This document shows, piece after piece, positions 25,326 through 34,317 of a stretch of DNA of 64,000 nt. Where the stretch lies: positions 1 through 64,000 of the forward strand of contig NZ_VUNA01000008.1 of the NCBI RefSeq assembly GCF_009695905.1. Reading direction: 5' to 3'. This DNA is from Mogibacterium kristiansenii (GTDB lineage: Bacteria > Bacillota > Clostridia > Peptostreptococcales > Anaerovoracaceae). The notes under the pieces were generated by a model, which did not search any database, was not told the DNA's origin, and saw only the letters and a list, made by a program, of their open reading frames with translations. Numbering within the stretch: the first letter of the stretch is position 1; every line of letters starts with the position of its first letter. The position numbers and the translations under genes were made by a program.

Positions 25326-26384
25326 ATGGGAAAACTACAGCCATTGATAGATAAATTGCACGAGAATCACATTTTGTCGGCGACGGAATATGTGGAACTT
25401 CTGGAACAGCGGAACCCGGAGGATACGGAGTTCATGAGAAAGCTGGCACAGGAAGAGGCGCAGAAGGTGTTCGGCAATCGGATTTACGTGCGGGGATTGA
25501 TTGAATTCTCAAATTATTGTCGGAACGATTGCTTGTATTGCGGGATTCGCCGAAGCAATGCCAAGGCGGATCGGTATCGTCTGACGAAGGAAGAAATTCT
25601 GGCTTGCTGCAGAGCCGGATACGGGTTCGGTTTCCGGACGTTCGTGCTTCAGAGCGGCGAGGATATGGGGTTCAGCGCTGAGACGATTTGCGATATCGTG
25701 AAGAGCATTCGGACGGAATTTCCGGACTGCGCCATCACCCTCTCGGTGGGGGAACGGAGCCGGGAAAGCTACGAAGCGTTCTACCGGGCTGGAGCGGAGC
25801 GATATCTGCTTCGTCATGAGACGGCATCGGAGGCGTTGTACGAGAAGCTCCATCCGAAAGAATTGACGCTGGCCAACCGGATGCGGTGCTTGCGGGACTT
25901 GAAGGATATCGGGTTCCAGGTGGGAGCCGGATTCATGGTGGGCGCGCCGGGACAGACGGTGGAACATCTGGCGCAGGATTTTCTGTATCTGGCGGAGCTG
26001 AAGCCGCACATGATCGGTATCGGGCCGTTCATCCATCATCAGGACACGCCGTTTCGGGATTGTCCGGACGGAACCCTGGAGATGACATTGTACTGCTTGA
26101 GCATACTTCGTCTGATGTTTCCGAACGTGCTTTTACCCGCCACCACGGCGCTTGGAACCATTGACCCAAGGGGGCGCGAGCTGGGCGTGGAAGCCGGAGC
26201 GAATGTCATCATGCCCAGCCTTTCGCCGAAGGAGGTGCGGGGAAAGTACCTTCTGTACGACGGAAAGATCTGTACCGGGGAGGAGGCAGCGGAATGTCAC
26301 GCCTGCCTGGAGAATCGGATGAAATATATTGGATATCAAATAGTCACGGACCGGGGGGATTATCCGGGATGGACGAGAGAATAA
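25326..26384 (+). CDS. hydE: [FeFe]-hydrogenase maturase HydE
   Basis: This 352-residue radical SAM protein has the cluster motif CRNDCLYCGIR (Cys-x3-Cys-x2-Cys, about residues 63-70) after a RGLIEFSNYC lead. It also has the GEDMGF, LRHETA and VGAPGQT segments that mark HydE against biotin synthase and PylB. HydE helps build the diiron site of [FeFe]-hydrogenase. HydF and HydG are not in this window. The start at 25326 has GTAGAGGTAGAA ahead, and a TATGATAAAAT box lies near 25296. It ends 12 bases before an LDH2-type dehydrogenase gene, so the two are probably co-transcribed. Confidence 0.9.
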   Translation: MGKLQPLIDKLHENHILSATEYVELLEQRNPEDTEFMRKLAQEEAQKVFGNRIYVRGLIEFSNYCRNDCLYCGIRRSNAKADRYRLTKEEILACCRAGYGFGFRTFVLQSGEDMGFSAETICDIVKSIRTEFPDCAITLSVGERSRESYEAFYRAGAERYLLRHETASEALYEKLHPKELTLANRMRCLRDLKDIGFQVGAGFMVGAPGQTVEHLAQDFLYLAELKPHMIGIGPFIHHQDTPFRDCPDGTLEMTLYCLSILRLMFPNVLLPATTALGTIDPRGRELGVEAGANVIMPSLSPKEVRGKYLLYDGKICTGEEAAECHACLENRMKYIGYQIVTDRGDYPGWTRE

Positions 26385-26396
26385 AAGGAGGAATGT

Positions 26397-27509
26397 ATGA
26401 TAACTGAGACAAGACCGTATATGTCTTGGGACATGGCAGGTTCTTTTATGACGCAGGCTTTCATGAAGCTGGGCGTGCCGGAAGAGGATGCGAAAATCTG
26501 TGCCGATGTCCTGATGGAGAGCGATCGCCGGGGAATTGAGAGCCACGGAGTGAATCGATTCAAGCCGATTTATGTGGACCGCATTAAGAAGGGAATTCTG
26601 AATCCGGTGACGAAGATTGATATTCTGAGAGAATCTCCGACCACCGCCGTGCTGGATGCCAATGACGGAATGGGAATGGTGGCCAGCAAGCAGGCTATGG
26701 ATATGGCCATCGAGAAGGCGAAGAAGTACGGAACCGCTTGCGTGGCTGTCCGCAATTCTTCTCACTACGGAATCGCCGGATATTGGGCTTCCATGGCGAC
26801 GGATCAGGGGATGATCGGTATCACCGGTACCAATGCGCGTCCGTCCATCGCACCGACGTTCGGCGTGGAGAACATGATGGGTACCAACCCGCTGACCATC
26901 GGTCTCCCCAGCGATGAGAAGTATCCGTTCCTGATCGATGCGGCAACCTCCATCACTCAGAGAGGCAAGCTGGAATACTACGAGCACATCGGAAAGGATA
27001 CACCGGCGGGCATGGTTATCGGAAGAGACGGTTCCGCACTGACCGATACTTCTTACATTCTGAAGGCATTGACCACCGGAGATGCGGCACTGGCACCTTT
27101 GGGCGGCATCGGCGAGGAGATGGCCGGATATAAGGGCTACAGCTACGCAGCAGCCATTGAAATCCTGTCGGCGGCGCTGGCACAGGGTAATTTCCTGAAG
27201 AGCCTGACCTGCTATGACGAAAACGGCGGATTGAAGCCATATCATCTGGGACACTTCTTCGTGGTAATCGATCCGGAAGCATTCATGGGTCGGGAAGCCT
27301 TTGAGAAGACCTGCGGAGATATCCTTCGGGCACTGAGAAATTCTCAGAAGGCACCGGGCGAGGATCGCATCTATACGGCGGGCGAGAAGGAATGGATTAT
27401 GAAGGAATACCGTGCGGACAAGGGTGTTCCGATGAGCGAAGCGGTTCAGAAGGAATTCATCGAAGTTCGGGACGAATTCGGAATTGACATTACCTTCCCG
27501 TTTGAATAA
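26397..27509 (+). CDS. LDH2/malate-lactate dehydrogenase family protein
   Basis: This 370-residue NAD(P)-dependent oxidoreductase belongs to the Ldh2/YlbC (malate, lactate, ureidoglycolate, delta-piperidine) group: SDRRGIESHGVNRF, NDGMGMVASKQAMD, VRNSSHYGIAGYW and TNARPSIAPTFG blocks. The substrate is not readable; in this context malate or lactate is likely. AAGGAGG (26385-26391) is ideally placed for ATG 26397. It follows hydE by 12 bases and precedes GAPDH, so it sits in a fermentation-type cluster with an NhaC antiporter. Confidence 0.85.
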   Translation: MITETRPYMSWDMAGSFMTQAFMKLGVPEEDAKICADVLMESDRRGIESHGVNRFKPIYVDRIKKGILNPVTKIDILRESPTTAVLDANDGMGMVASKQAMDMAIEKAKKYGTACVAVRNSSHYGIAGYWASMATDQGMIGITGTNARPSIAPTFGVENMMGTNPLTIGLPSDEKYPFLIDAATSITQRGKLEYYEHIGKDTPAGMVIGRDGSALTDTSYILKALTTGDAALAPLGGIGEEMAGYKGYSYAAAIEILSAALAQGNFLKSLTCYDENGGLKPYHLGHFFVVIDPEAFMGREAFEKTCGDILRALRNSQKAPGEDRIYTAGEKEWIMKEYRADKGVPMSEAVQKEFIEVRDEFGIDITFPFE

Positions 27510-27568
27510 GACAATTTAATATTTGATTCATATTGCTTGGATAGTTTACATTAAAAAGGGATGACACT

Positions 27569-28582
27569 ATGATTCGATTAGCAATTAATGGATTTGGCCG
27601 AATCGGCCGACTGGCTTTCCGTAAAGCTATGGAACTGGAGAACTTTGAAGTTGTAGCGATTAACGATTTGGCATCTCCGTCGATGCTGGCGTACCTGCTC
27701 AAATACGATAGTGTACAGGGGGCGTATTTGGGACATCAGGTGGACAGCACGGAGAACAGCCTGGTTGTGGACGGCAGCGAAATCACGATTTACAAGGAGC
27801 CGGATGCTTCGAACCTTCCGTGGAAGGAGCTGAATATCGATTTGGTGCTGGAGTGCACCGGCTTCTACACATCGAAGGCAAAAGCTCAGGCACATCTGGA
27901 TGCCGGCGCAGGGAAGGTGCTGATTTCTGCCCCTGCGGGAAATGATATGAAGACCATTGTCTACGGGGTCAATCACGAAACCCTGACGGCAGAGGACCGA
28001 ATCGTTTCCGGTGCATCCTGCACCACCAACTGCCTGGCGCCGATGGCAAAAGCATTGAACGATTACCGTGAGGTGAGAACCGGTTTCATGACCACGATTC
28101 ACGCGTATACCGGCAATCAAAAAATTCTGGATGCACCGGACAAAGGGGACAAATTCCGGAGATCCCGTGCGGCGGCAATCAACATCGTACCGACGACGAC
28201 CGGTGCGGCGCAGGCCATCGGAAACGTCATTCCGGAGCTGGCGGGAAAACTAATCGGTTCGGCACAGCGTGTTCCGGTAGCAACCGGCTCCATCACCATT
28301 CTGGATGCGACACTGAAGGATTCGACGGACAGCGTGACGGTGGAAGGGATCAATGCGGCCATGAAGGCAGAACAAAATGAATCTTTTGGCTATAATGAGG
28401 ATGAAATTGTGTCCACCGATGTAATCGGCATGAGTTACGGTTCTCTGTTCGATGCGACCCAGACATTGGCGCAGCGGTGCGGTACAAATATCTATGAGGT
28501 TAGAGTGGTTTCCTGGTATGACAATGAGATGAGTTATGTGAGTCAGCTGATTCGCACCATGACTTATATGGCATCTCTTTAA
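27569..28582 (+). CDS. gap: Glyceraldehyde-3-phosphate dehydrogenase
   Basis: This 337-residue enzyme has [13 protein letters not shown] at the NAD site, the catalytic [12 protein letters not shown] with its Cys, and the conserved [23 protein letters not shown] and [12 protein letters not shown] blocks. It converts glyceraldehyde 3-phosphate to 1,3-bisphosphoglycerate. An Asp after the second strand (AINDL) fits NAD rather than NADP. The core active-site motif reads SGASCTTN where SNASCTTN is common. It stands alone from other glycolytic genes here, upstream of an ADP-forming acyl-CoA synthetase subunit. AAAGGGATG lies ahead of ATG 27569. Confidence 0.93.
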   Translation: MIRLAINGFGRIGRLAFRKAMELENFEVVAINDLASPSMLAYLLKYDSVQGAYLGHQVDSTENSLVVDGSEITIYKEPDASNLPWKELNIDLVLECTGFYTSKAKAQAHLDAGAGKVLISAPAGNDMKTIVYGVNHETLTAEDRIVSGASCTTNCLAPMAKALNDYREVRTGFMTTIHAYTGNQKILDAPDKGDKFRRSRAAAINIVPTTTGAAQAIGNVIPELAGKLIGSAQRVPVATGSITILDATLKDSTDSVTVEGINAAMKAEQNESFGYNEDEIVSTDVIGMSYGSLFDATQTLAQRCGTNIYEVRVVSWYDNEMSYVSQLIRTMTYMASL

Positions 28583-28621
28583 TACATTATTGTAACTTGT
28601 TTCTGAAAGGAGATATAGGAA

Positions 28622-30073
28622 ATGGAAATCAAAGAGGCAAGACAATATGTAATTGATCGACTCAATTACGCATTCAAACCGAAGTCCGTAGCGGTAATCG
28701 GCGCGAGCCGGAATGAGAAAAAAGTTGGCTTTAAGGTCATTCAGGGCCTGCGTCGATGCGGGTATGAAGGAATTATTTATCCGATTAACGTGAAGGCGAC
28801 GGAAGTTGCCGGCTTGCCGGCATACAAATCCATCCTGGATGTTCCGGATGACGTGGATTTGGCATTTGTTTCCCTTCCGGCAACGGGTGTTTTCGAAGCT
28901 CTGGAACAGTGTGTGGAGAAGAAGGTGAAAATCGCCGTGGTTTCTTCCTCCGGATTCGGAGAAATCGGAAATAAGAACCTGCAGAACGAGATTACCGAGT
29001 ATTGCAGAGAGAATGGATTGCCTCTGATCGGACCGAACCTGGTAGGTATCGGAACTCCGTATCACAACTATAACTGCGGTTTCGTACCGTATCTGCCGAA
29101 CAAGGGACCGGTTGCCCTGATTTCTCAGTCCGGGTCCAACCTTCTGGCGGCACTGGGTTCTTCCCAGCTGGATCACTTCGGCATCAGTATGTTCGTCGGC
29201 CTGGGCAACAAGGCAGACGTGGACTTCAGTGAAGTCATTAAGTATGCAGAGCAGGAAGAGCACACCAAGTGCATCGCCGTATACATCGAAGCTCTGGACA
29301 GCCCGGAAGCATTCAAGAAAGCATGCCTGGAGTGCGAGAAGCCGATCACCGTTATCAAGGTAGGCTCATCGAAAATCGGTGTAAAAGCAGCATTTGCCCA
29401 CACCGCTTCCGACAATACCGGACATAACAATGCGGAATACGATCAGCTGTTTCAGGAATCCGGCGTAATGAGAGAAGAAACCTGGCAGGAATTCCTGGAC
29501 ACCTCTCTGGCGCTGGGAATGTGCCCACCGCTTCGCGGAGACAACGTAGTAATGATTACCAACGGCGGCGGAGCCGGACTGCTGGCCTGCGATCACTTTG
29601 AACGACTGGGAATGCCTCTGAAGGAACTGAAAGAAATCTCTCAGAACCTGCGCAGCGCCATCCGGAAATACATGCCGTCCTTCGGCTCTCCGCTGAATCC
29701 GGTAGACATCAGCGGTACTGCAACATCCGAGATGTACGGCGGCGCACTGCGTACCGCATATCGGGATGAAAATGTGGACGGAATCGTGATTTCCGTATGC
29801 CCGACCGCTGTTACCGACGTGGAAGCGATTACGGATACGGTCATCGAAATTCACAAACAATACAAGACGCTGGGCAAACCGTTCATCATGGAGTGCCAGG
29901 GCGGAAACGAGTGCCGTGAAGCAATCATGAAGCTGAGAGATCACGGAATTCCGGCCTTCTCCACCATGGAGCAGGCAGTCAATGCCATGGTGGCACTGAG
30001 AGAGTACAGTCACATCATGAGCAGGAAAGAGGAGCTGCTGAAGCAGGCTCACGCAGAAGAAGAAGAAAAGTAA
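28622..30073 (+). CDS. ADP-forming acetyl/acyl-CoA synthetase, alpha subunit
   Basis: This 483-residue protein has a CoA-binding Rossmann domain (FKPKSVAVIGASRNEKKVGFKV), a central succinyl-CoA-synthetase-like domain (VALISQSGSNLLAAL, GNKADVDF) and the phospho-histidine region around AFAHTASDN, followed by a third flavodoxin-like domain with TNGGGAGLLACD. It matches the alpha part of ADP-forming acetyl-CoA synthetases, which make ATP from acyl-CoA. The ATP-grasp beta part is neither fused nor adjacent, so it must be encoded elsewhere. AAGGAGATATAGGA lies ahead. A gene of unknown function and a Usp gene follow closely. Confidence 0.85.
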   Translation: MEIKEARQYVIDRLNYAFKPKSVAVIGASRNEKKVGFKVIQGLRRCGYEGIIYPINVKATEVAGLPAYKSILDVPDDVDLAFVSLPATGVFEALEQCVEKKVKIAVVSSSGFGEIGNKNLQNEITEYCRENGLPLIGPNLVGIGTPYHNYNCGFVPYLPNKGPVALISQSGSNLLAALGSSQLDHFGISMFVGLGNKADVDFSEVIKYAEQEEHTKCIAVYIEALDSPEAFKKACLECEKPITVIKVGSSKIGVKAAFAHTASDNTGHNNAEYDQLFQESGVMREETWQEFLDTSLALGMCPPLRGDNVVMITNGGGAGLLACDHFERLGMPLKELKEISQNLRSAIRKYMPSFGSPLNPVDISGTATSEMYGGALRTAYRDENVDGIVISVCPTAVTDVEAITDTVIEIHKQYKTLGKPFIMECQGGNECREAIMKLRDHGIPAFSTMEQAVNAMVALREYSHIMSRKEELLKQAHAEEEEK

Positions 30074-30088
30074 GATATCGGAGTTAGA

Positions 30089-31153
30089 ATGAATAAAGAC
30101 AAACTTATCAGAATATTTACGGCACTGGTAATCCTGCTGGCCATCCTGTTTTTCTCGGTAGGAAAGTGGACATACAGCGGCATTGCCATTCTGGCGGCAC
30201 TGGCTATCCACATGAATACCGGAGGCGGAGACTTTAATCATCGAAACCTGTACGAAAAGAAGGTGCAGAACACGGCCGGCTGGACCTTGGAAGAAATCTG
30301 CAAGCGCCTGGGATCTTTGGAGACACCTCTGGGGACTTGTTGGATGGGGTCAAAAAAAGAAAATAACGAAAAATGCATTGTTTTCGGACCGGCCCTGTTC
30401 AAGGATTACATTTTGATAACCGCCGACGAAAAGGAAATCTGTTTGGTATCCGGAACCGATACGGATCATCTGGCTGTGCCGGAATCGGAGCAGTGGCGTT
30501 TCGATCAGCTTCTGGATACGGAGAATCTGGCGGTTACGCCGAAGCGGTATTCGGCTTTTGCAGGCGACAAGGTGATGACTGCCGTGCTGCTGGACGATTT
30601 GGCCGAACTGCTGAAAGCTCAGATGTCCGGATCCGGTGAAATGCCGGAGTCCATGGACATGTACACGCTGTACCATTACAACAGTACGGATACCACCGTT
30701 CGGGATATGGACGAGAACTGCTACGCCCGCACCTCCGTGGTGTTCGAACCGCTGTCCATTATCATCTACGATATGGACGGAAATGAAGTGGCAACGGTGA
30801 CGGGAGATAAGAAGAAACGGACCGATGGATTCGAAGTGCGAATCTCCGGAGAAAAGTACGGTACCGTATATTACGATAAGTCGTCGAACAACGATGCGTT
30901 CTATTTGGATGGCCCCGACGGTCGATTCCGCCTGGAATCCTTCCGGGCGGTTCGCCGGGGCAATATCGGTATGAATTATATTCTGACCCTGAACGGAGAG
31001 CGAAAAGCGGTGATGGCATCCTCACCGCGAATTCGCTTTGAATCCACCGGATTAATCGAAAACGATGTAATCTGCAGCTTGGATAACGAGTACCTGCTGT
31101 GGTACATGATTCTGCAGGAACTCATCACCGCGCTGAACGGGTTTGTGAAATAG
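30089..31153 (+). CDS. Unknown protein with N-terminal membrane segments
   Basis: I do not recognise this 354-residue protein. Two hydrophobic segments near the start (about 7-23 and 27-42) suggest a hairpin anchor. The remainder is soluble and beta-rich, with a middle part (about 200-290) that resembles LURP-one or phospholipid-scramblase-like repeats (VTGDKKKRTDGFEVRISGEKYGTVYYD), which is weak. It lies 15 bases after the acyl-CoA synthetase gene and 21 before a Usp gene, so it shares their transcript. Confidence 0.7.
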   Translation: MNKDKLIRIFTALVILLAILFFSVGKWTYSGIAILAALAIHMNTGGGDFNHRNLYEKKVQNTAGWTLEEICKRLGSLETPLGTCWMGSKKENNEKCIVFGPALFKDYILITADEKEICLVSGTDTDHLAVPESEQWRFDQLLDTENLAVTPKRYSAFAGDKVMTAVLLDDLAELLKAQMSGSGEMPESMDMYTLYHYNSTDTTVRDMDENCYARTSVVFEPLSIIIYDMDGNEVATVTGDKKKRTDGFEVRISGEKYGTVYYDKSSNNDAFYLDGPDGRFRLESFRAVRRGNIGMNYILTLNGERKAVMASSPRIRFESTGLIENDVICSLDNEYLLWYMILQELITALNGFVK

Positions 31154-31174
31154 GAAAGAATTAGGAGGCAGAAC

Positions 31175-31975
31175 ATGAATAGGATTCTTGTTCCAATCGA
31201 TGGATCGCCAAAGAGCCTGATTGCACTGGAGCACATTAAGACCACCTTCTCTCCGAAGGCTTTCGAAATCGTGCTGATGATGGTGCACGAGAACCTGATG
31301 ATGATTACGGATAAGGAGGCCATCCAACAGATTCAGGATGAGCTGGATTCCCAGCTGGAAATCATCGCAAAGAATCTGGAGCGATATTCCGTCGTTCGAA
31401 AAACCGCCATCGGAAAACCGGGGCAGCGAATCGTGGAGTGTGCTCAGGAAATCGGCGCCAGCATGATCGTCATCATGAAATCCACGAAGGTGAACCACAG
31501 CAATACTATCGGCATGACCGCTTCCTATATTATCCGACATGCCGGATGCAACGTGCTGGTGGTGCAGGAACGGGCTCGAAATATGAAAGAAGAGTATCGG
31601 GGAATGATTTACCGGAACGTGGAGAGCACGGTGAATCTCCGCGGTGCGCTCAGCCTGAAGCAGAGCGAATGCCTGCTCCCGAGCGTAGAAGGAGATGTCA
31701 TCTACCGGATTCATGTAACCCGGGGCCGGGTGCGGTTCCTTCATCGATCCTACAATCCGGAGACCCGGGAGTGGGATCTTCCGCCGGAGAACGGAGATGA
31801 AGAAGTCACCGATATCTCCACCGGCGAGACGATGGAAATACCGGTGAACGCCGGAAAAGGCGATGTCATTGACCGGATTCGCGTGGTGAACCGGAACATG
31901 AAATCGGAAGCGGTGTTCCATTACCAGATACGAAAAGATGACAGTAATTCCGCTCAGGAGGACCTGACGGAATGA
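31175..31975 (+). CDS. Universal stress protein with extra C-terminal domain
   Basis: The first 140 residues form a Usp domain: RILVPIDGSPKSLIALEHI at the start and an SNTIGMTASYIIRHAGCNVLVVQE segment in place of the usual ATP-binding G-x2-G-x9-G-S/T. The loop keeps only part of that motif, so ATP binding is uncertain. The remaining 125 residues are not recognised and contain several short beta-type repeats. Usual Usp proteins have about 140 residues, so this is roughly double length. GGAGG (31163-31167) precedes ATG 31175. It ends the operon with the acyl-CoA synthetase. Confidence 0.75.
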   Translation: MNRILVPIDGSPKSLIALEHIKTTFSPKAFEIVLMMVHENLMMITDKEAIQQIQDELDSQLEIIAKNLERYSVVRKTAIGKPGQRIVECAQEIGASMIVIMKSTKVNHSNTIGMTASYIIRHAGCNVLVVQERARNMKEEYRGMIYRNVESTVNLRGALSLKQSECLLPSVEGDVIYRIHVTRGRVRFLHRSYNPETREWDLPPENGDEEVTDISTGETMEIPVNAGKGDVIDRIRVVNRNMKSEAVFHYQIRKDDSNSAQEDLTE

Positions 31976-31982
31976 AAAAAAT

Positions 31983-32011
31983 TTGACAAAACGTCGATGT
32001 TTTGTTATTCT
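31983..32011 (+). promoter_or_regulatory. Promoter of the SCIFF peptide gene
   Basis: TTGACA (31983-31988) and TATTCT (32006-32011) are 17 bases apart. Between and overlapping them lies the inverted repeat CAAAAC-GTCGAT-GTTTTG (31987-32004), a possible operator. AGGAGG of the SCIFF gene follows. Confidence 0.75.
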
Positions 32012-32038
32012 GAAATGAAACTATAGGAGGAAAAGACA

Positions 32039-32188
32039 ATGAAAAGAATCAAGACAATTTCCACAAGAAACTTAGAGAAATCATCTGTTACCGGTGGTTG
32101 TGGCGAATGCCAGACTTCTTGCCAGTCTGCAAGTAAGACTTCTTGCAGCGTAGCAAATCAGCATTGCGAACAGTGCAAGGAAAATTAA
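32039..32188 (+). CDS. scfA: SCIFF ranthipeptide precursor
   Basis: This small frame encodes 49 residues, beginning MKRIKTISTRNLEKS and carrying six cysteines at 21, 24, 28, 36, 43 and 46. This is the 'six cysteines in forty-five' family, almost universal in Clostridia. The radical SAM enzyme encoded 113 bases downstream cross-links such peptides by thioethers. AGGAGGAAAAGACA lies ahead of ATG 32039. A strong terminator hairpin follows the stop, so most transcripts probably end before the maturase gene and give an excess of peptide. The function of the mature product is unknown; a conserved housekeeping or signalling role is thought likely. Confidence 0.93.
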   Translation: MKRIKTISTRNLEKSSVTGGCGECQTSCQSASKTSCSVANQHCEQCKEN

Positions 32189-32194
32189 TTGTGA

Positions 32195-32219
32195 AGCGCT
32201 GCGGTTCGCAGCGCTTTTT
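32195..32219 (+). terminator. Attenuating terminator between SCIFF peptide and maturase
   Basis: AGCGCTGCG (32195-32203) pairs perfectly with CGCAGCGCT (32207-32215) over a three-base loop, then TTTTTG. Partial read-through would set a high peptide-to-enzyme ratio. Confidence 0.9.
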
Positions 32220-32300
32220 GCTGACATTTAGGGCGGTCTGTCTCCTGACAGGTCGCTTTCGTCTATTTGCAGACTCATAGAATTGGAGTGAATTAAGAAC

Positions 32301-33686
32301 ATGGTACATCAGTACAAATTAGGTGGATACAACATTGTAATCGATGCCAACAGCGGATCCGTTCATTCGGTGGACGACGTGGCGTACGACATCATCGGCA
32401 TGTACGAAAATGCGGATTTTGATGAAATCTGCAAGGAAATCCTGCCGAAATACGCTTCGGAAAATCTGACGGAGCAGGACATTCGGGATGTGATGGATGA
32501 CCTGGAAGAGCTTCAGAAGGAGGGAACCCTCTTCTCCGAGGATATTTTCGAAGAGGCGGCGTCAAAGATTAAGAGAAAGCAATCGGTGCTGAAGGCCATT
32601 TGCCTGCACGTGGCCCACGGTTGCAACATGGATTGCCGCTACTGCTTTGCCGGAAAGGGCGATTACAGCGGAAAAGCGGGAATCATGCCACTGGAAGTGG
32701 GAAAGCAGGCGCTGGATTATCTGGTAGAGCAGTCCGGAAGCCGGAAGAATCTGGAAGTGGATTTTTTTGGCGGAGAACCGCTGCTGAACTGGGATGTCTG
32801 TAAAGAGCTGGTGGCGTACGGTCGCGAGCTGGAAAAGAAATACGACAAGAAATTTAATTTTACCCTCACCACAAACGGATTGCTGATCGATGATGAAGTC
32901 ATCGATTTCTGCAACAAGGAGATGGGAAACGTGGTTCTGAGCCTGGACGGCCGGAAGGAAGTCCATGATTTCATGAGACATACACAATCCGGGGAAGGAA
33001 CTTATGATAAAATTATCGAGAAGTTCAAGCGCCTGGCGGATGCCCGGAACCAGCAGAATTACTACATGCGGGGAACTTATACCGCTTACAACAAGGATTT
33101 TGCGAAGGACGTGCTTCACATGGCGGACATGGGCTTCAAGGAAACCAGCATCGAGCCGGTCGTCAGCGCTCCGGACGTGGACTACGCGCTCCACGAAGAG
33201 GATGTGCCGTTCCTCTGCGAGCAGTACGAAGAGCTGGCAGAAGGCATGCTGGAGCGGAAAAAGAAGGGGGAAGGCTTCAACTTCTACCATTACACCATCG
33301 ACCTCACCGGCGGTCCGTGCATCTACAAGAGAGTGGCTGGCTGCGGAGTAGGAACGGAATATCAGGCGGTAACGCCGACGGGCGACCTGTATCCGTGCCA
33401 CCAGTTCGTAGGCAACGACGAGATGCTCATGGGCAACGTATACGAAGGTGTCACCCATCCGGAAATCGTTGAAATGTTTCTGAAGGGAAATAACGTATAT
33501 ACCCGGGATAAATGTCGGGACTGCTTTGCGAAGCGGTACTGTGCCGGCGGATGTTCGGCCAACAACTATCATTCCAACGGGGATATCGATAAAGTATATG
33601 AACTGGGGTGTGAACTCCACCGTAAAAGAATCGAATGCGCGATTATGCTGAAGGTGGCCGAGCAGGAGCTGGGACTGGAGGAATAG
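32301..33686 (+). CDS. scfB: SCIFF radical SAM maturase
   Basis: This 461-residue enzyme has an N-terminal peptide-recognition (RRE/PqqD-like) domain of about 90 residues, a radical SAM core with GCNMDCRYCFAG (CxxxCxxC), FFGGEPLLNWD, and a C-terminal SPASM region with CGVG, YPCHQF and CRDCFAKRYCAGGC binding extra [4Fe-4S] clusters. It forms thioether bonds between Cys and other residues of the SCIFF peptide encoded just upstream. ATG 32301 has GGAGTGAA ahead. Length and domain order fit the TIGR03974-type family. RdgB follows 28 bases after the stop. Confidence 0.93.
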   Translation: MVHQYKLGGYNIVIDANSGSVHSVDDVAYDIIGMYENADFDEICKEILPKYASENLTEQDIRDVMDDLEELQKEGTLFSEDIFEEAASKIKRKQSVLKAICLHVAHGCNMDCRYCFAGKGDYSGKAGIMPLEVGKQALDYLVEQSGSRKNLEVDFFGGEPLLNWDVCKELVAYGRELEKKYDKKFNFTLTTNGLLIDDEVIDFCNKEMGNVVLSLDGRKEVHDFMRHTQSGEGTYDKIIEKFKRLADARNQQNYYMRGTYTAYNKDFAKDVLHMADMGFKETSIEPVVSAPDVDYALHEEDVPFLCEQYEELAEGMLERKKKGEGFNFYHYTIDLTGGPCIYKRVAGCGVGTEYQAVTPTGDLYPCHQFVGNDEMLMGNVYEGVTHPEIVEMFLKGNNVYTRDKCRDCFAKRYCAGGCSANNYHSNGDIDKVYELGCELHRKRIECAIMLKVAEQELGLEE

Positions 33687-33714
33687 TTCAGGTATCGTAA
33701 TAGGAGGGAAGATT

Positions 33715-34317
33715 ATGGAAAAAGTAATTCTGGCATCCAGAAACAAAGGAAAATTGAAAGAGATTCAGGCAATCCTGGAAAAGTTCGGCATGGAAACCAT
33801 TTCCCGGGACGATGCGGGAATTCCGGAGTTTGAGGTGGAAGAGACCGGAACGACTTTCGAAGAAAACTCTCTTCTCAAGGCACAGGCAATCCTGGATGAG
33901 GCCCATACTATCACCATTGCGGATGACAGCGGGTTGGAAGTGGATGCGCTGGAGGGTGCTCCCGGAGTTTATTCCGCCCGTTTTGCGGGGGAGAACTGCA
34001 CTTTCGAAGACAACAATCGAAAGCTTCTGAAGGAACTGGAAGGTGTTCCGGAGGAGAAACGGGGAGCGGCTTTCGTGTCCGTTATCACCATGCTTTTCCC
34101 GGATGGGAGAAAGCTGGTGGCTCGGGGGGAATGCAGAGGGACGATTCTGACAGAGATTCACGGAACGGAGGGATTCGGGTACGACCCGTTATTCCTCCCG
34201 GAAGGAGAGAATCGTTCTTTTGCGGAAATGGCACCGGAAGAGAAAAACCGGATCAGCCATCGAGCTCGAGCGCTGGAGAAACTTGAGGATATGATTCGTG
34301 AAAAATGTTCATGCTAA
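33715..34317 (+). CDS. rdgB: Non-canonical purine NTP pyrophosphatase (RdgB/HAM1)
   Basis: This 200-residue protein shows LASRNKGKLKEIQAIL at the start, DDSGLEVDALEGAPGVYSARFAG and FGYDPLFLPEG, the signatures of RdgB/HAM1 enzymes. They hydrolyse dITP, XTP and ITP to monophosphates and keep deaminated purines out of DNA and RNA. GGAGGG lies ahead of ATG 33715. Its last 20 bases overlap the GTG start of the next gene, which suggests coupling. Confidence 0.93.
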   Translation: MEKVILASRNKGKLKEIQAILEKFGMETISRDDAGIPEFEVEETGTTFEENSLLKAQAILDEAHTITIADDSGLEVDALEGAPGVYSARFAGENCTFEDNNRKLLKELEGVPEEKRGAAFVSVITMLFPDGRKLVARGECRGTILTEIHGTEGFGYDPLFLPEGENRSFAEMAPEEKNRISHRARALEKLEDMIREKCSC

